Notes: a model not told the origin generated them from the sequence alone. A DNA stretch of 64,000 bases from Pseudomonas alkylphenolica (GCF_000746525.1 NZ_CP009048.1:5345501-5409500), one strand, 5' to 3'. Shown: positions 8,629 through 18,500, counted from the stretch's first letter. Made by a program: numbers and translations.

Positions 8629-10308
8629 ATGAGTAACAAGAACAACGATGACCTGCAGCGCCAAGCCTCGGAAAACACACTGGGCCTGAACCCGGTGATC
8701 GGCTTGCGCCGTAAGGATTTGCTGACATCTGCGCGAATGGTGCTGGGCCAGGCCGTTCGCCAACCGCTGCACAGTGCCAAGCATGTCGCGCATTTCGGCT
8801 TGGAACTCAAGAACGTGATCTTCGGCAAGTCGGCCCTGCAACCGGAGAGCGACGACCGTCGCTTCAACGACCCGGCCTGGAGCCAGAACCCGCTTTATCG
8901 CCGCTACCTGCAGACCTACCTTGCCTGGCGTAAAGAACTGCACGACTGGATCGATACCAGCAACCTGTCGGACCAGGACATCAGTCGCGGTCACTTCGTC
9001 ATCAACCTGATGACCGAAGCCATGGCCCCGACCAACAGCGCGGCCAACCCGGCGGCGGTCAAACGTTTCTTTGAAACCGGCGGCAAAAGCCTGCTCGACG
9101 GCCTGTCGAACCTGGCCAAGGACATGGTCCACAATGGCGGCATGCCCAGCCAGGTGAACATGGAGGCCTTCGAGGTCGGCAAGAACCTGGGCACCAGCGA
9201 AGGCGCAGTGGTGTTTCGCAACGACGTGCTGGAACTGATCCAGTACCGGCCGATCACCGAACAGGTGCATGCCCGCCCGCTGCTGGTGGTGCCGCCACAG
9301 ATCAACAAGTTCTATGTCTTCGACCTGAGCCCGGAGAAGAGCCTGGCGCGCTTCTGCCTGCGCTCCAATGTACAGACCTTCATCGTCAGCTGGCGCAACC
9401 CGACCAAGGCCCAGCGCGAATGGGGCCTGTCGACCTACATCGATGCGCTCAAGGAAGCCGTCGACGTGATCCTGGCGATCACCGGCAGCAAAGACCTGAA
9501 CATGCTCGGCGCCTGCTCCGGCGGCATCACCTGCACCGCCCTGCTCGGTCACTACGCAGCGCTGGGCGAAACCAAGGTCAATGCCCTGACCCTGCTGGTC
9601 AGCGTCCTCGACACCACCCTCGACAACCAGGTCGCACTGTTCGTCGACGAACAGACCCTGGAAACCGCCAAGCGCCACTCCTATCAGGCCGGGGTGCTTG
9701 AAGGCCGCGACATGGCCAAGGTGTTTGCCTGGATGCGCCCTAACGACCTGATCTGGAACTACTGGGTCAACAACTACCTGCTCGGCAACGAGCCGCCGGT
9801 GTTCGACATCCTGTTCTGGAACAACGACACCACGCGCCTGCCGGCCGCCTTCCATGGCGACCTGATCGAAATGTTCAAAAGTAATCCACTGACCCGTGCC
9901 GATGCACTGGAAGTGTGCGGTACGCCGATCGACCTGAAGAAAGTCACCGCCGACATCTACAGCCTGGCCGGCACCACCGATCACATCACTCCGTGGCAGT
10001 CCTGCTACCGTTCGGCGCAGCTGTTTGGCGGCAATGTCGAGTTCGTGCTGTCCAACAGCGGGCATATCCAGAGCATCCTCAACCCGCCGGGCAACCCCAA
10101 GGCACGCTACATGACCGGTAGCGAGCTGCCGAACCTGGCGAGCGACTGGCAAGAGAATGCCCACAAGCACACCGATTCCTGGTGGCTGCACTGGCAGGCC
10201 TGGATGGCGGCACGCTCCGGGGAACTGAAAAAAGCGCCGGCGCGGCTGGGTAACAGGGCCTACCCCGCTGGCGAAGCATCGCCGGGGACCTACGTTCACG
10301 AGCGTTGA
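8629..10308 (+). CDS. phaC1: class II poly(3-hydroxyalkanoate) synthase 1
   Basis: This 559-residue synthase polymerises medium-chain (R)-3-hydroxyacyl-CoA into PHA on granules. The alpha/beta-hydrolase triad is visible as Cys296 in the lipase-like box GACSGG, Asp451 in TTDHITPW and His479 in SNSGHIQS. Length and triad positions match class II enzymes, which need no PhaE/PhaR partner. It is first in phaC1-phaZ-phaC2-phaD. The first codons carry an A-rich motif that may bind Hfq/Crc. It resembles PhaC2 closely, so the pair is an old duplication. Confidence 0.97.
   Translation: MSNKNNDDLQRQASENTLGLNPVIGLRRKDLLTSARMVLGQAVRQPLHSAKHVAHFGLELKNVIFGKSALQPESDDRRFNDPAWSQNPLYRRYLQTYLAWRKELHDWIDTSNLSDQDISRGHFVINLMTEAMAPTNSAANPAAVKRFFETGGKSLLDGLSNLAKDMVHNGGMPSQVNMEAFEVGKNLGTSEGAVVFRNDVLELIQYRPITEQVHARPLLVVPPQINKFYVFDLSPEKSLARFCLRSNVQTFIVSWRNPTKAQREWGLSTYIDALKEAVDVILAITGSKDLNMLGACSGGITCTALLGHYAALGETKVNALTLLVSVLDTTLDNQVALFVDEQTLETAKRHSYQAGVLEGRDMAKVFAWMRPNDLIWNYWVNNYLLGNEPPVFDILFWNNDTTRLPAAFHGDLIEMFKSNPLTRADALEVCGTPIDLKKVTADIYSLAGTTDHITPWQSCYRSAQLFGGNVEFVLSNSGHIQSILNPPGNPKARYMTGSELPNLASDWQENAHKHTDSWWLHWQAWMAARSGELKKAPARLGNRAYPAGEASPGTYVHER
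8635..8646 (+). promoter_or_regulatory. CA motif (AACAAGAACAAC) at the start of phaC1, putative Hfq/Crc site
   Basis: Codons 3 to 6 of phaC1 read AACAAGAACAAC, which contains two overlapping perfect matches to AANAANAA, the motif bound by Hfq with Crc in pseudomonads. phaC1 is a reported Crc target in P. putida. Translation would be repressed when preferred carbon sources are present. Binding is inferred, not shown. Confidence 0.6.
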
Positions 10309-10370
10309 TTGCAGCGGCCGCCGCGGCCAGTTGCTGGGCGCGGCGAACTCTCCACCACAGGGCTTCGCGC

Positions 10371-11219
10371 ATGCCGCAACCGTACATATTCAGAACCGTC
10401 GACCTGGGTGGCCAGACCATCCGCACCGCGGTTCGCCCCGGCAAGCCGCACTTGACGCCCTTGCTGATCTTCAATGGCATCGGCGCCAACCTGGAGCTGG
10501 TGTTCCCGTTCATCCAGGCCCTGGACCCGGACCTGGAGGTCATCGCCTTCGACGTACCGGGTGTCGGTGGCTCTTCGACGCCCAGGCATCCCTACCGTTT
10601 TCCCGGGCTGGCCAAGCTCACCGCGCGCATGCTCGATTACCTCGACTATGGGCAGGTCAATGCCATTGGCGTGTCCTGGGGTGGTGCACTGGCGCAGCAG
10701 TTTGCCCATGACTATCCCGAGCGCTGCAAGAAACTGGTGCTGGCGGCTACCGCGGCGGGCGCAGTCATGGTGCCGGGCAAGCCGAAAGTACTGTGGTTGA
10801 TGGCAAGTCCCAGGCGCTACATACAACCGTCGCATGTCATCCGCATCGCCCCGCAGATCTATGGCGGTGCCTTTCGCCGCGACCCGGACCTGGCCACGGC
10901 GCATGCCGCCAAGGTGCGTTCCTCAGGCAAGCTCGGCTACTACTGGCAGCTGTTCGCCGGGCTTGGCTGGACCAGCATCCACTGGCTGCACAAGATCCAG
11001 CAGCCGACCCTGGTGCTGGCCGGTGACGATGACCCGTTGATTCCACTGATAAATATGCGTCTGCTGGCCTGGCGTATTCCCAATGCCCAGCTACACATAA
11101 TCGACGACGGTCACTTGTTCCTGATTACCCGGGCTGAAGCGGTGGCCCCGATCATCATGAAGTTTCTCGAGCAAGAGCGCCAACGCGCCGTCATGCACCC
11201 ACGCCCAGCCCCCGGTTAA
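10371..11219 (+). CDS. phaZ: intracellular PHA depolymerase
   Basis: This 282-residue alpha/beta hydrolase degrades stored medium-chain PHA at the granule surface. The triad appears as Ser102 in GVSWGG, Asp221 in LAGDDDPL and His248 in DDGHLF, matching the positions reported for P. putida PhaZ. The ATG at 10371 gives MPQPYIFRTVDLGG; longer starts overlap the phaC1 end and are not needed. It sits between the two synthase genes, so synthesis and turnover are co-expressed. Confidence 0.96.
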   Translation: MPQPYIFRTVDLGGQTIRTAVRPGKPHLTPLLIFNGIGANLELVFPFIQALDPDLEVIAFDVPGVGGSSTPRHPYRFPGLAKLTARMLDYLDYGQVNAIGVSWGGALAQQFAHDYPERCKKLVLAATAAGAVMVPGKPKVLWLMASPRRYIQPSHVIRIAPQIYGGAFRRDPDLATAHAAKVRSSGKLGYYWQLFAGLGWTSIHWLHKIQQPTLVLAGDDDPLIPLINMRLLAWRIPNAQLHIIDDGHLFLITRAEAVAPIIMKFLEQERQRAVMHPRPAPG

Positions 11220-11292
11220 GACGCTGACATGCGGTTGGTGTCGCTCTTGCATTGATCTGTTTGTAGATGGCCTGACGACGGAGTGTTGCCTG

Positions 11293-12975
11293 ATGAAAGA
11301 CAAGCCCGCAAAGGGGTCGGTACCGGTCCCCGCTTCGTATATGAACGTGCAGAATGCAATCACCGGCCTGCGCGGGCGCGACCTGCTGTCCACATTGCGC
11401 AATGTCAGCCGCCACAGCCTGCGCCATCCACTGCACACGGCCAAGCACATGCTCGCCCTGGGCAACCAGCTGGGGCGCGTGCTGCTCGGCGACACCCCGC
11501 ACCAGCCCAACCCGCGCGACAACCGTTTCAAGGACCCGGCGTGGAATCTCAATCCCTTTTACAGCCGTGGTCTGCAGGCGTATCTCGCCTGGCAGAAACA
11601 GACCCGGCAATGGATCGATGAAAGCCAGCTGGAACCCGATGACCGCGCCCGCGCGCACTTTCTGTTTGCCTTGCTCAACGATGCGATGTCGCCGAGCAAC
11701 TCCCTGCTCAACCCCGCCGCGGTCAAGGAGCTGTTCAACTCAGGCGGCCTGAGCCTGGTGCGCGGTCTGAACCACCTGGTCGATGATCTGCGCCACAACG
11801 ATGGCTTGCCGCGCCAGGTCAATCCCCATGCCTTCGAGGTCGGTCGCAACCTGGCCACCACGCCAGGCGCAGTAGTGTTTCGCAGCGAGCTGCTGGAGCT
11901 GATCCAGTACAAGCCGATGAGCGAGAAACAGTACGCCCGGCCGGTGCTGGTGGTACCGCCACAGATCAACAAGTTCTACATCTTTGATTTGAGCCCGGCC
12001 AACAGCTTCGTGCAGTACATGCTCAAGAATGGCCTGCAGACCTTCATGATCAGCTGGCGCAACCCCGACCCGCGCCATCGTGAATGGGGCCTGTCGAGCT
12101 ACGTCGAAGCCCTGGAAGAAGCCATGAATGTCTGCCGGGCCATCACCGGCAGCCGCGAGGTCAACCTGATGGGCGCCTGCGCCGGGGGCCTGACCATGGC
12201 TGCCCTGCAAGGCCACCTGCAGGCCAAGCGGCAATTGCGCAGGGTCAGCAGTGCCACCTACCTGGTCAGCCTGCTCGACAGCCAGATCGACAGCCCCGCC
12301 AGCCTGTTCGCCGACGAGCAGACCCTGGAAGCGGCCAAGCGTCGCTCCTACCAGCAGGGTGTGCTCGATGGCCGGGAGATCGCCAAGGTATTCGCCTGGA
12401 TGCGCCCCAACGACCTGATCTGGAACTACTTCGTCAACAACTACCTGCTCGGCAAGGCGCCCCCGGCCTTCGACATTCTCTACTGGAACAACGACAACAC
12501 CCGCCTGCCGGCGGCCCTGCATGGCGATCTGCTGGACTTCTTCAAGCACAACCCGCTGGCGCATGCCGCCGGCCTTGAGGTCTGCGGTACAGCGATCGAC
12601 CTGCAGAAAGTCAACGTCGACAGCTTCAGCGTGGCCGGCAACAACGACCACATCACCCCCTGGGATGCGGTCTACCGCTCGACCCTGCTGCTGGGCGGCG
12701 ACAAACGCTTCATCCTGGCCAACAGCGGCCATGTGCAAAGCATCCTCAACCCACCCGGCAATCCCAAGGCCAATTATGTCGACAATCCGCGCCTGAGCAG
12801 TGACCCACGGGCCTGGCTCTACGATGCCAGGCAGGTCGAGGGCAGTTGGTGGCCGCAATGGCTGGAATGGATTCAGGCGCGCTCCGGCGCGCAACGCGAA
12901 ACCCTGATGGCTCTGGGTAACCAGAACTACCCTCCCATGGACCCCGCGCCCGGCACTTACGTGCAGGCGCGTTGA
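11293..12975 (+). CDS. phaC2: class II poly(3-hydroxyalkanoate) synthase 2
   Basis: This 560-residue paralogue of PhaC1 has Cys296 in GACAGG, Asp452 in NNDHITPW and His480 in ANSGHVQS, so the triad is complete. The two synthases share long identical blocks such as VVPPQINKFY and VFAWMRPNDLIWNY. The 73 bp between phaZ and phaC2 contain no clear terminator. Class II loci typically carry both synthases with overlapping substrate ranges. Confidence 0.97.
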   Translation: MKDKPAKGSVPVPASYMNVQNAITGLRGRDLLSTLRNVSRHSLRHPLHTAKHMLALGNQLGRVLLGDTPHQPNPRDNRFKDPAWNLNPFYSRGLQAYLAWQKQTRQWIDESQLEPDDRARAHFLFALLNDAMSPSNSLLNPAAVKELFNSGGLSLVRGLNHLVDDLRHNDGLPRQVNPHAFEVGRNLATTPGAVVFRSELLELIQYKPMSEKQYARPVLVVPPQINKFYIFDLSPANSFVQYMLKNGLQTFMISWRNPDPRHREWGLSSYVEALEEAMNVCRAITGSREVNLMGACAGGLTMAALQGHLQAKRQLRRVSSATYLVSLLDSQIDSPASLFADEQTLEAAKRRSYQQGVLDGREIAKVFAWMRPNDLIWNYFVNNYLLGKAPPAFDILYWNNDNTRLPAALHGDLLDFFKHNPLAHAAGLEVCGTAIDLQKVNVDSFSVAGNNDHITPWDAVYRSTLLLGGDKRFILANSGHVQSILNPPGNPKANYVDNPRLSSDPRAWLYDARQVEGSWWPQWLEWIQARSGAQRETLMALGNQNYPPMDPAPGTYVQAR

Positions 12976-12988
12976 ACAAGTAGAACGG

Positions 12989-13603
12989 ATGAAAACCCGC
13001 GACCGAATTCTCGAGTGTGCCCTGCAGCTGTTCAACCAGCAGGGCGAACCGAATGTCTCGACCCTGGAAATCGCCAATGAAATGGGGATCAGCCCGGGCA
13101 ACCTGTACTACCACTTCCACGGCAAGGAGCCGCTGGTCCTGGGTTTGTTCGAGCGCTTCGAAGACGAACTGACACCGTTGCTCGACCCACCTCTGGAGGT
13201 GCGCCTGGATGCCGAAGACTACTGGCTGTTCCTGCACCTGATCGTCGAGCGCATGGCCCAGTACCGCTTCCTGTTCCAGGACCTGTCGAACCTGACCGGA
13301 CGTCTGCCCAAGCTGGCCCGTGGCATGCGCAACCTGCTCAACGCCCTCAAACGCACCCTGGCCGCCCTGCTCGCCAGCCTCAAGGCTCAGGGCCAGGTGG
13401 TCAGCGACACGCGGGCGTTGGGGCAACTGGTGGAACAGATCACCCTGACACTGTTGTTCTCACTCGACTATCAGCGTGTGCTAGCGCGTGAGGGTGAGGT
13501 CGGGGTGGTGGTGTATCAGGTGATGATGCTGGTAGCGCCGCATCTGGAGGCCGGGTCGCGGCATGCGGCCGAGCAGATCGCCTTGCGGTATCTGGATGGC
13601 TGA
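12989..13603 (+). CDS. phaD: TetR-family regulator PhaD
   Basis: This 204-residue protein has a TetR helix-turn-helix near residues 22-47 (STLEIANEMGISPGNLYYHF) and a helical ligand-binding C-terminal half. In P. putida PhaD activates both the phaC1 and phaI promoters and is thought to sense a fatty-acid-derived CoA ester. It lies 13 bp after phaC2, so it is probably the last gene of the phaC1ZC2D transcript. phaF converges on it with a REP pair between. Confidence 0.95.
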   Translation: MKTRDRILECALQLFNQQGEPNVSTLEIANEMGISPGNLYYHFHGKEPLVLGLFERFEDELTPLLDPPLEVRLDAEDYWLFLHLIVERMAQYRFLFQDLSNLTGRLPKLARGMRNLLNALKRTLAALLASLKAQGQVVSDTRALGQLVEQITLTLLFSLDYQRVLAREGEVGVVVYQVMMLVAPHLEAGSRHAAEQIALRYLDG

Positions 13604-13608
13604 AATGC

Positions 13609-13668
13609 ATCGCGGGGCAAGCCCGCTCCCACAGTAACCTACCTGTGGGAGCGGGCTTGCCCCGCGAT
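13609..13668. repeat. paired REP palindrome (variable-spacer class)
   Basis: The REP unit and its reverse complement are separated by 12 nt (AGTAACCTACCT). The pair fills the 75-bp gap between the convergent phaD and phaF genes and is the only candidate structure there for ending both transcripts. Confidence 0.95.
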
Positions 13669-13678
13669 AAAGCCTGAA

Positions 13679-14416
13679 TCAGGACTGGCTGATCGGGCTG
13701 ACCGACGCCGATGGTGCTGGCGCGATCGGTGCTGCAGTTACCACAGGTGCAACGCTGGGTGCCGGTGCCGCACTGGCCGCCGGGGCTGCTGGTTTGGCAG
13801 CAGGCTTGGCCGCTGCTTTTTTCACCGCAGGTTTCTTCGCCGCTGCAGGCTTGGCTGCTGCCGGTTTGGCTGCTGCTTTGGCCGCAGGTTTGGCCGCTGC
13901 GGTTTTCGCTGCCGCCGGTTTCGCTGCAGGTTTGGCAGCCGCTTTCGGCGCCGCCTTGGCCAGTGGCTTGGCGGCAGCCTTGGCCGCTGCCGGCTTGCTG
14001 GAGGCCGGCTTGACCGAAGCACCAGTCAGTTTCTCGATCTGCTTGGTCAAGGTGTCGACCTGCTGATGCAGCGCCTTGACTTCATTGCGGCTCGGAACGC
14101 CCAGACGCGAAATGGCACTGTTCAGACGCTTGTCGAAAGCCTCTTCGAGCTCGCTCCATTTGCCCAGTGCACGGTCTTTGACATCGCCCACCCGCGAGGT
14201 GGCCGACTTGGCCGAAGCCTTGGCCGCGTCTACGGAACTCTTGGCCTGTTTTTCAGCCTTCTCACCATCCTTGACCAGGGACTCGAACAGCTTGTTGCCG
14301 TCCTGGTCGATCTTGGAGTAGATACCCAGTCCAGCCAGCCAGATCTTGCGGGAATACTTCTCGATCCCCCCGACCCAGGAGCTGCTCTCTTTTTCGCTAT
14401 TCTTCTTGCCAGCCAT
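13679..14416 (-). CDS. phaF: PHA granule-associated protein PhaF (phasin with histone-like tail)
   Basis: This 245-residue protein has an N-terminal phasin domain (about residues 15-130, with SRKIWLAGLGIYSK) that coats PHA granules, a short coiled-coil/oligomerisation stretch (about 110-130), and a basic Ala/Lys/Pro-rich tail (about 136-212) like histone H1 and AlgP that binds DNA. PhaF couples granule segregation to the nucleoid. The ATG at 14416 has the Shine-Dalgarno AGGAG overlapping the end of phaI, 10 bp away, so the two are one operon. The phasin half is homologous to PhaI. Confidence 0.95.
   Translation of the reverse strand: MAGKKNSEKESSSWVGGIEKYSRKIWLAGLGIYSKIDQDGNKLFESLVKDGEKAEKQAKSSVDAAKASAKSATSRVGDVKDRALGKWSELEEAFDKRLNSAISRLGVPSRNEVKALHQQVDTLTKQIEKLTGASVKPASSKPAAAKAAAKPLAKAAPKAAAKPAAKPAAAKTAAAKPAAKAAAKPAAAKPAAAKKPAVKKAAAKPAAKPAAPAASAAPAPSVAPVVTAAPIAPAPSASVSPISQS
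13781..14011 (-). repeat. AAKPA-type tandem repeats in the PhaF tail
   Basis: PhaF residues 136-212 consist of imperfect repeats of Ala-Ala-Lys-Pro-Ala-Ala-Ala-Lys, encoded by near-repetitive GCC/GCG/AAG/CCG codons. Such repeats bind DNA non-specifically and tend to vary in length between strains by slippage or recombination. Confidence 0.85.
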
Positions 14417-14426
14417 CCCGCTCTCC

Positions 14427-14846
14427 TTATTGTTTACGTGCGACACGTTCAAGCAATGCCGTCAGCTCATCGAGCTTGGCAGAGAGTGCCTCCACGTCAT
14501 GTTTAGACGGAATGCCGATGCGATTCAAGGCGCTGGCAACCCGTGTGTCGAAAGCCTTTTCGATTTTATCGAGCTGGACTTCGACCTTGCCCTTGACGCT
14601 GCTGATTTCGCCTTTGACCGAATCGATCTGAGTGTTGGCTGCATCAAGCTCATGATCGATGCGTTTCTTGCCACGTTTCTCGACGGTTTCACCGGCCTTG
14701 ACCAGCTCTTTCAGGTAGTCGGCACCTTCCTGACCGACCCGGGCATAAGCGCCCAGGCCTGCCAGCCAGATCTTGCGCGCGTAGCCGCGCACCTCACCCA
14801 GCGCGCGCTGGGTGTCGTCTTTTTTCTTCAGAATCACTTTGGCCAT
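14427..14846 (-). CDS. phaI: PHA granule-associated phasin PhaI
   Basis: This 139-residue phasin matches the N-terminal half of PhaF (RGYARKIWLAGLGAYARVGQEG) without the histone-like tail. It is predicted to be an amphipathic helix coating PHA granules, followed by a coiled coil near the C-terminus (VEALSAKLDELTALLERV). The ATG at 14846 is preferred over a GTG three codons upstream because a GAGG motif lies at suitable spacing. It is first in the phaI-phaF operon, whose promoter must lie in 14847-14956. Confidence 0.95.
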   Translation of the reverse strand: MAKVILKKKDDTQRALGEVRGYARKIWLAGLGAYARVGQEGADYLKELVKAGETVEKRGKKRIDHELDAANTQIDSVKGEISSVKGKVEVQLDKIEKAFDTRVASALNRIGIPSKHDVEALSAKLDELTALLERVARKQ

Positions 14847-14956
14847 GCTCTGCACCTCACGCTCGAATAGATATGGAGGAACTGCCCATGGATGTTGGGC
14901 TTGAGCATACGGTAGGGAGAAAAATTAGAATCCTCACCCTAAGGCAGGAAAAAAAC

Positions 14957-15021
14957 ATCGCGGGGCAAGCCCGCTCCCACCGGGATTGTGAATGCCGGTA
15001 GGAGCGGGCTTGCCCCGCGAT
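14957..15021. repeat. paired REP palindrome (variable-spacer class)
   Basis: The two REP units are separated by 17 nt; the second unit has a single change at its outer end (GTAGGAGC instead of GTGGGAGC). It lies between the codirectional PHA-system gene and phaI, 6 bases after the stop of the former, so it may terminate that transcript before the phaI promoter. Confidence 0.93.
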
Positions 15022-15027
15022 AGGGTT

Positions 15028-15303
15028 TCACACCAGGGCTTTGTCCAACGCCCGCTCGATCTCGCTCTTGATGGTCGTGCTCATCATCGACAGCATCATG
15101 CCCAGCTTCAGCTCGACCCTGATGGTGTCTTCACCGATCTGCACGCTGCCACTGGCGCCGCTGCGTTTGACCTCGACCCGGTCGCCATTCCAGCGGGCGC
15201 TGAGGTCGTACTCGCGGGCCAGCTTGTCGACCAGAGCCTGGGCCTTTTCCCGAGCCGCTTCGCGGCCCAGGCTGTGTTTGCGCTCAACGCTGATCTGGGT
15301 CAT
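15028..15303 (-). CDS. polyhydroxyalkanoic acid system family protein
   Basis: This 91-residue protein belongs to the small family annotated as PHA granule region proteins, found beside pha loci. It has an amphipathic helix at the start (REAAREKAQALVDKLAREY), a beta segment (VEVKRSGASGSVQIG) and a C-terminal helix (TIKSEIERALDKALV). Its function is unknown; the position upstream of phaI on the same strand suggests a role linked to PHA. It is divergent from ubiE. Confidence 0.85.
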   Translation of the reverse strand: MTQISVERKHSLGREAAREKAQALVDKLAREYDLSARWNGDRVEVKRSGASGSVQIGEDTIRVELKLGMMLSMMSTTIKSEIERALDKALV

Positions 15304-15428
15304 TCATTCAATCCTGGGTTCAAAGGCATACTTCTATTATGCCCGCGCCCCGACCTGCGACACACCCCGCCAAGACAAATCCGACCGTACGCCCTAGAAT
15401 GGCCAGTAATTTTTTCCGGTGAAGCGAT

Positions 15429-16199
15429 ATGAACGATCAGCGCAAAGGCGACCACGCCGAACCCACCACCCATTTCGGCTACCAGAACGTGCCGGAAAGC
15501 CAGAAAGCAGAGAAAGTCGCTGAGGTTTTCCACTCGGTAGCCGCCAAGTACGACTTGATGAACGATGTGCTTTCCGGCGGCATGCACCGCCTGTGGAAAC
15601 GCTTCACCATCGAACTGTCCGGCGTGCGCAGCGGCAACCGGGTCCTGGACATTGCCGGTGGCACCGGCGACCTGGCCGCCAAGTTCTCGCAACTGGTCGG
15701 CCCGACCGGTCAGGTCGTGCTGGCCGATATCAACGAATCGATGCTCAAGGTCGGTCGCGACCGCCTGCTCGACCGTGGCGTGGCCGGCAACATCGAATTC
15801 GTCCAGGCCGATGCGGAAAAGCTGCCGTTCCCGGACAACCACTTCGATTGCGTGACCATCGCCTTCGGTCTGCGTAACGTGACGCATAAAGAAGATGCCA
15901 TCCGCTCAATGCTGCGGGTACTCAAACCCGGTGGCCGTTTGCTGGTGCTGGAGTTCTCCAAGCCGACCAACACATTCATGTCCAAGGTCTACGATGCCTA
16001 TTCGTTCGCCTTCATGCCGCTGGCCGGCAAGCTGATCACCAATGACTCGGAAAGCTACCGCTACCTGGCCGAATCGATCCGCATGCACCCTGACCAGGAA
16101 ACCCTCAAGGCGATGATGGTCGAGGCTGGTTTCGACCGCGTCACCTACCACAACATGACCAGCGGCATCGTTGCCCTGCACCGGGGTATCAAACCCTGA
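15429..16199 (+). CDS. ubiE: bifunctional demethylmenaquinone / 2-polyprenyl-6-methoxy-benzoquinol methylase
   Basis: This 256-residue SAM-dependent methyltransferase carries out the C-methylation step in ubiquinone synthesis. The SAM motif [13 protein letters not shown] (about residues 72-83) and the family signatures [17 protein letters not shown] and [17 protein letters not shown] are clear. Its stop overlaps the ubiJ start (TGATG), beginning the ubiE-ubiJ-ubiB operon, the usual gammaproteobacterial order. Confidence 0.97.
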   Translation: MNDQRKGDHAEPTTHFGYQNVPESQKAEKVAEVFHSVAAKYDLMNDVLSGGMHRLWKRFTIELSGVRSGNRVLDIAGGTGDLAAKFSQLVGPTGQVVLADINESMLKVGRDRLLDRGVAGNIEFVQADAEKLPFPDNHFDCVTIAFGLRNVTHKEDAIRSMLRVLKPGGRLLVLEFSKPTNTFMSKVYDAYSFAFMPLAGKLITNDSESYRYLAESIRMHPDQETLKAMMVEAGFDRVTYHNMTSGIVALHRGIKP

Positions 16200-16822
16200 T
16201 GCTTCTGGCCGGCCTTCTTGCCAGCGTCGAACACGGTCTGAACCGTGTCCTGCGCCTGGACAGCACAGCGCTGCCGCGCTTGCGCCCGCTCGATGGCAAA
16301 GTGATTGCCATCGACTGCCGCCAGCCCGCACTGCAACTGTTCATTCTGCCCAGCGACGACGGCCTGATGCTTGCCGCGCACTGGGCCAATGAGGCCGACT
16401 GCACCCTGCGCGCCCCGGCCAGCAGCCTGATGCGCCTGGCCTTGAGCCAGGACAAGAGCGCCGTACTGCACAGCCCGCAGGTCGAGCTTGAAGGCGACAG
16501 CGCTGTACTGCTGGATCTGGTCGCGGTGCTCCAGGACCTGGAACTGGACTGGGAGTACGAAGTTTCGCGCTGGCTCGGGCCGATCGCCACGCAACTGCTC
16601 AGCGGCCATCTGCGCAGCCGTGCCAGCTGGACGCGCCACGGCCTGGCGGCGCTCAACCAGAACCTCTCCGAATACCTCGCCGAAGAGGCCCGGACCCTGG
16701 TTGGCCAACGCGAAGCCGAAGCCCGCTTCAGCGAACTCGACACGCTAAAAGTCGACATCGAACGCCTCGAGGCGCGCATTGAGCGCCTTGCCCGATCCCT
16801 TGATACCAGCGATAACGCATGA
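16199..16822 (+). CDS. ubiJ: ubiquinone biosynthesis accessory factor UbiJ
   Basis: This 207-residue protein has an SCP2-like lipid-binding domain in the first two thirds and a C-terminal coiled coil (about residues 170-205, [23 protein letters not shown]). UbiJ binds ubiquinone intermediates and organises the soluble Ubi complex with UbiK. It overlaps ubiE by one base and ubiB by 4 bp (ATGA), so translation of the three genes is probably coupled. Confidence 0.93.
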   Translation: MLLAGLLASVEHGLNRVLRLDSTALPRLRPLDGKVIAIDCRQPALQLFILPSDDGLMLAAHWANEADCTLRAPASSLMRLALSQDKSAVLHSPQVELEGDSAVLLDLVAVLQDLELDWEYEVSRWLGPIATQLLSGHLRSRASWTRHGLAALNQNLSEYLAEEARTLVGQREAEARFSELDTLKVDIERLEARIERLARSLDTSDNA

Positions 16823-18426
16823 AGCTGCTTGCCGTCCGCCGTCTGTTTCGCATCCAGCGTGTGGTTATCCGCTACCGCCTCGATGACCTGCTGTTCGAAC
16901 TGCCGCTGCCCTGGTGGCTGATGGCCCTGCGGCATCTGATGCCCTGGCGCTGGCTGCCACGCAAGACCCTCGATCTCAGCCGCGGCGCGCGCCTGCGCCT
17001 GGCCCTGCAAGACCTGGGGCCGATCTTCATCAAGTTCGGCCAACTGCTTTCAACCCGTCGCGACCTGCTCCCCGAAGACATCGCCGACGAGCTGATGCTG
17101 CTGCAGGACCGGGTACCGCCGTTCGATCCGCAACATGCGGTGGCGCTGATCGAAGAACAGCTCGGTGCGAAGATCAGCGAAGTGTTCAGCCGCTTTGATG
17201 TCGAACCACTGGCTTCGGCCTCGGTGGCCCAAGTCCATGCGGCCAAGCTCAAGAGCGGTGAAGAGGTGGTGGTCAAGGTCGTGCGCCCGGGCCTCAAGCC
17301 GGTCATCGCCCAGGACCTGGCCTGGCTGTTCCTGATCGCCCGTGGCGCCGAGCGGGTGTCGGCCGATGCCCGCCTGCTGCACCCGGTGGAAGTGGTCAAC
17401 GATTACGAAAAAACCATCTACGACGAGCTCGATTTGCTCCGCGAGGCGGCCAACGCCAGCCAGCTCAAGCGCAACTTCGAAGGCTCGGAGATGATGTACG
17501 TGCCCCAGGTGTACTGGGACTGGTGCCGCCCCAAGGTGCTGGTGATGGAGCGCATCTACGGCATCCAGGTCACCGACCTGGCGACCCTGGCCGACCAGCG
17601 CACCGACATGAAGATGCTCGCCGAGCGTGGCGTGGAGATCTTCTTCACCCAGGTGTTCCGCGACAGCTTCTTCCATGCCGACATGCACCCGGGCAACATT
17701 TTCGTCAGCACCGTCAAACCTTGGAGCCCGCAGTACATTGCCATCGACTGCGGCATCGTCGGCAGCCTGACGCCGGAAGACCAGGACTACCTGGCGCGCA
17801 ACCTGTTTGCCTTCTTCAAGCGCGACTACCGTCGCGTCGCCCAGTTGCATATCGATTCCGGCTGGGTACCGGCGCATACCAAACTCAATGAATTCGAAGC
17901 GGCGATCCGTACCGTTTGCGAGCCGATCTTCGAAAAACCATTAAAAGATATTTCCTTCGGTCAGGTGCTGATGCGTCTGTTCCAGACCGCGCGACGCTTC
18001 AACATGGAAGTCCAGCCGCAGCTGGTACTGCTGCAAAAAACCCTGCTGAACATCGAAGGCCTGGGCCGTCAGTTGTACCCCGAGCTGGACCTGTGGAGCA
18101 CCGCCCAGCCGTTCCTGGAACGCTGGATGCGCGAGCGGGTCAGCCCGAAGAACCTGCTGCAGAACCTGCACGGCCAGGTCGAACAGATCCCGCACCTGGC
18201 CGGCATGACCCGCGACCTGCTTGAGCGCATGTCGCAGCCGCACCAGGCCGAGCCGCCCGGCGCCTGGCAACAGAAAGGCGATGGCTGGGCCTTGCGCCTG
18301 CTCGGCGCCGGCCTGCTCGGCGGTGGCGCGACCCTCGCCGCAGGGGCCGTCAGTCTCAGCGCTCCGGCGGCCTGGCCGGCCTGGCTGATGCTCGCGGCCG
18401 GTCTTTACCTGATCGTGCGTCGATAG
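16819..18426 (+). CDS. ubiB: UbiB: atypical kinase/ATPase for ubiquinone biosynthesis
   Basis: This 535-residue protein belongs to the ABC1/ADCK/UbiB family. It shows the KxGQ motif in [16 protein letters not shown] (about residues 73-88), the Ala-rich loop ASASVAQVH that replaces a kinase P-loop, and HADMHPGN as catalytic loop. Two hydrophobic segments at the C-terminus (about 492-533) anchor it in the inner membrane. UbiB proteins are ATPases thought to extract lipid Ubi intermediates. It ends the ubiE-ubiJ-ubiB operon. Confidence 0.96.
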   Translation: MKLLAVRRLFRIQRVVIRYRLDDLLFELPLPWWLMALRHLMPWRWLPRKTLDLSRGARLRLALQDLGPIFIKFGQLLSTRRDLLPEDIADELMLLQDRVPPFDPQHAVALIEEQLGAKISEVFSRFDVEPLASASVAQVHAAKLKSGEEVVVKVVRPGLKPVIAQDLAWLFLIARGAERVSADARLLHPVEVVNDYEKTIYDELDLLREAANASQLKRNFEGSEMMYVPQVYWDWCRPKVLVMERIYGIQVTDLATLADQRTDMKMLAERGVEIFFTQVFRDSFFHADMHPGNIFVSTVKPWSPQYIAIDCGIVGSLTPEDQDYLARNLFAFFKRDYRRVAQLHIDSGWVPAHTKLNEFEAAIRTVCEPIFEKPLKDISFGQVLMRLFQTARRFNMEVQPQLVLLQKTLLNIEGLGRQLYPELDLWSTAQPFLERWMRERVSPKNLLQNLHGQVEQIPHLAGMTRDLLERMSQPHQAEPPGAWQQKGDGWALRLLGAGLLGGGATLAAGAVSLSAPAAWPAWLMLAAGLYLIVRR

Positions 18427-18500
18427 CCAGCCGCGCCGCTGACTGGCACACTAGCGCAAGGGGTCGGCAGAGGATCGGGCCTCTTGTTTTGGAGTCGTAC

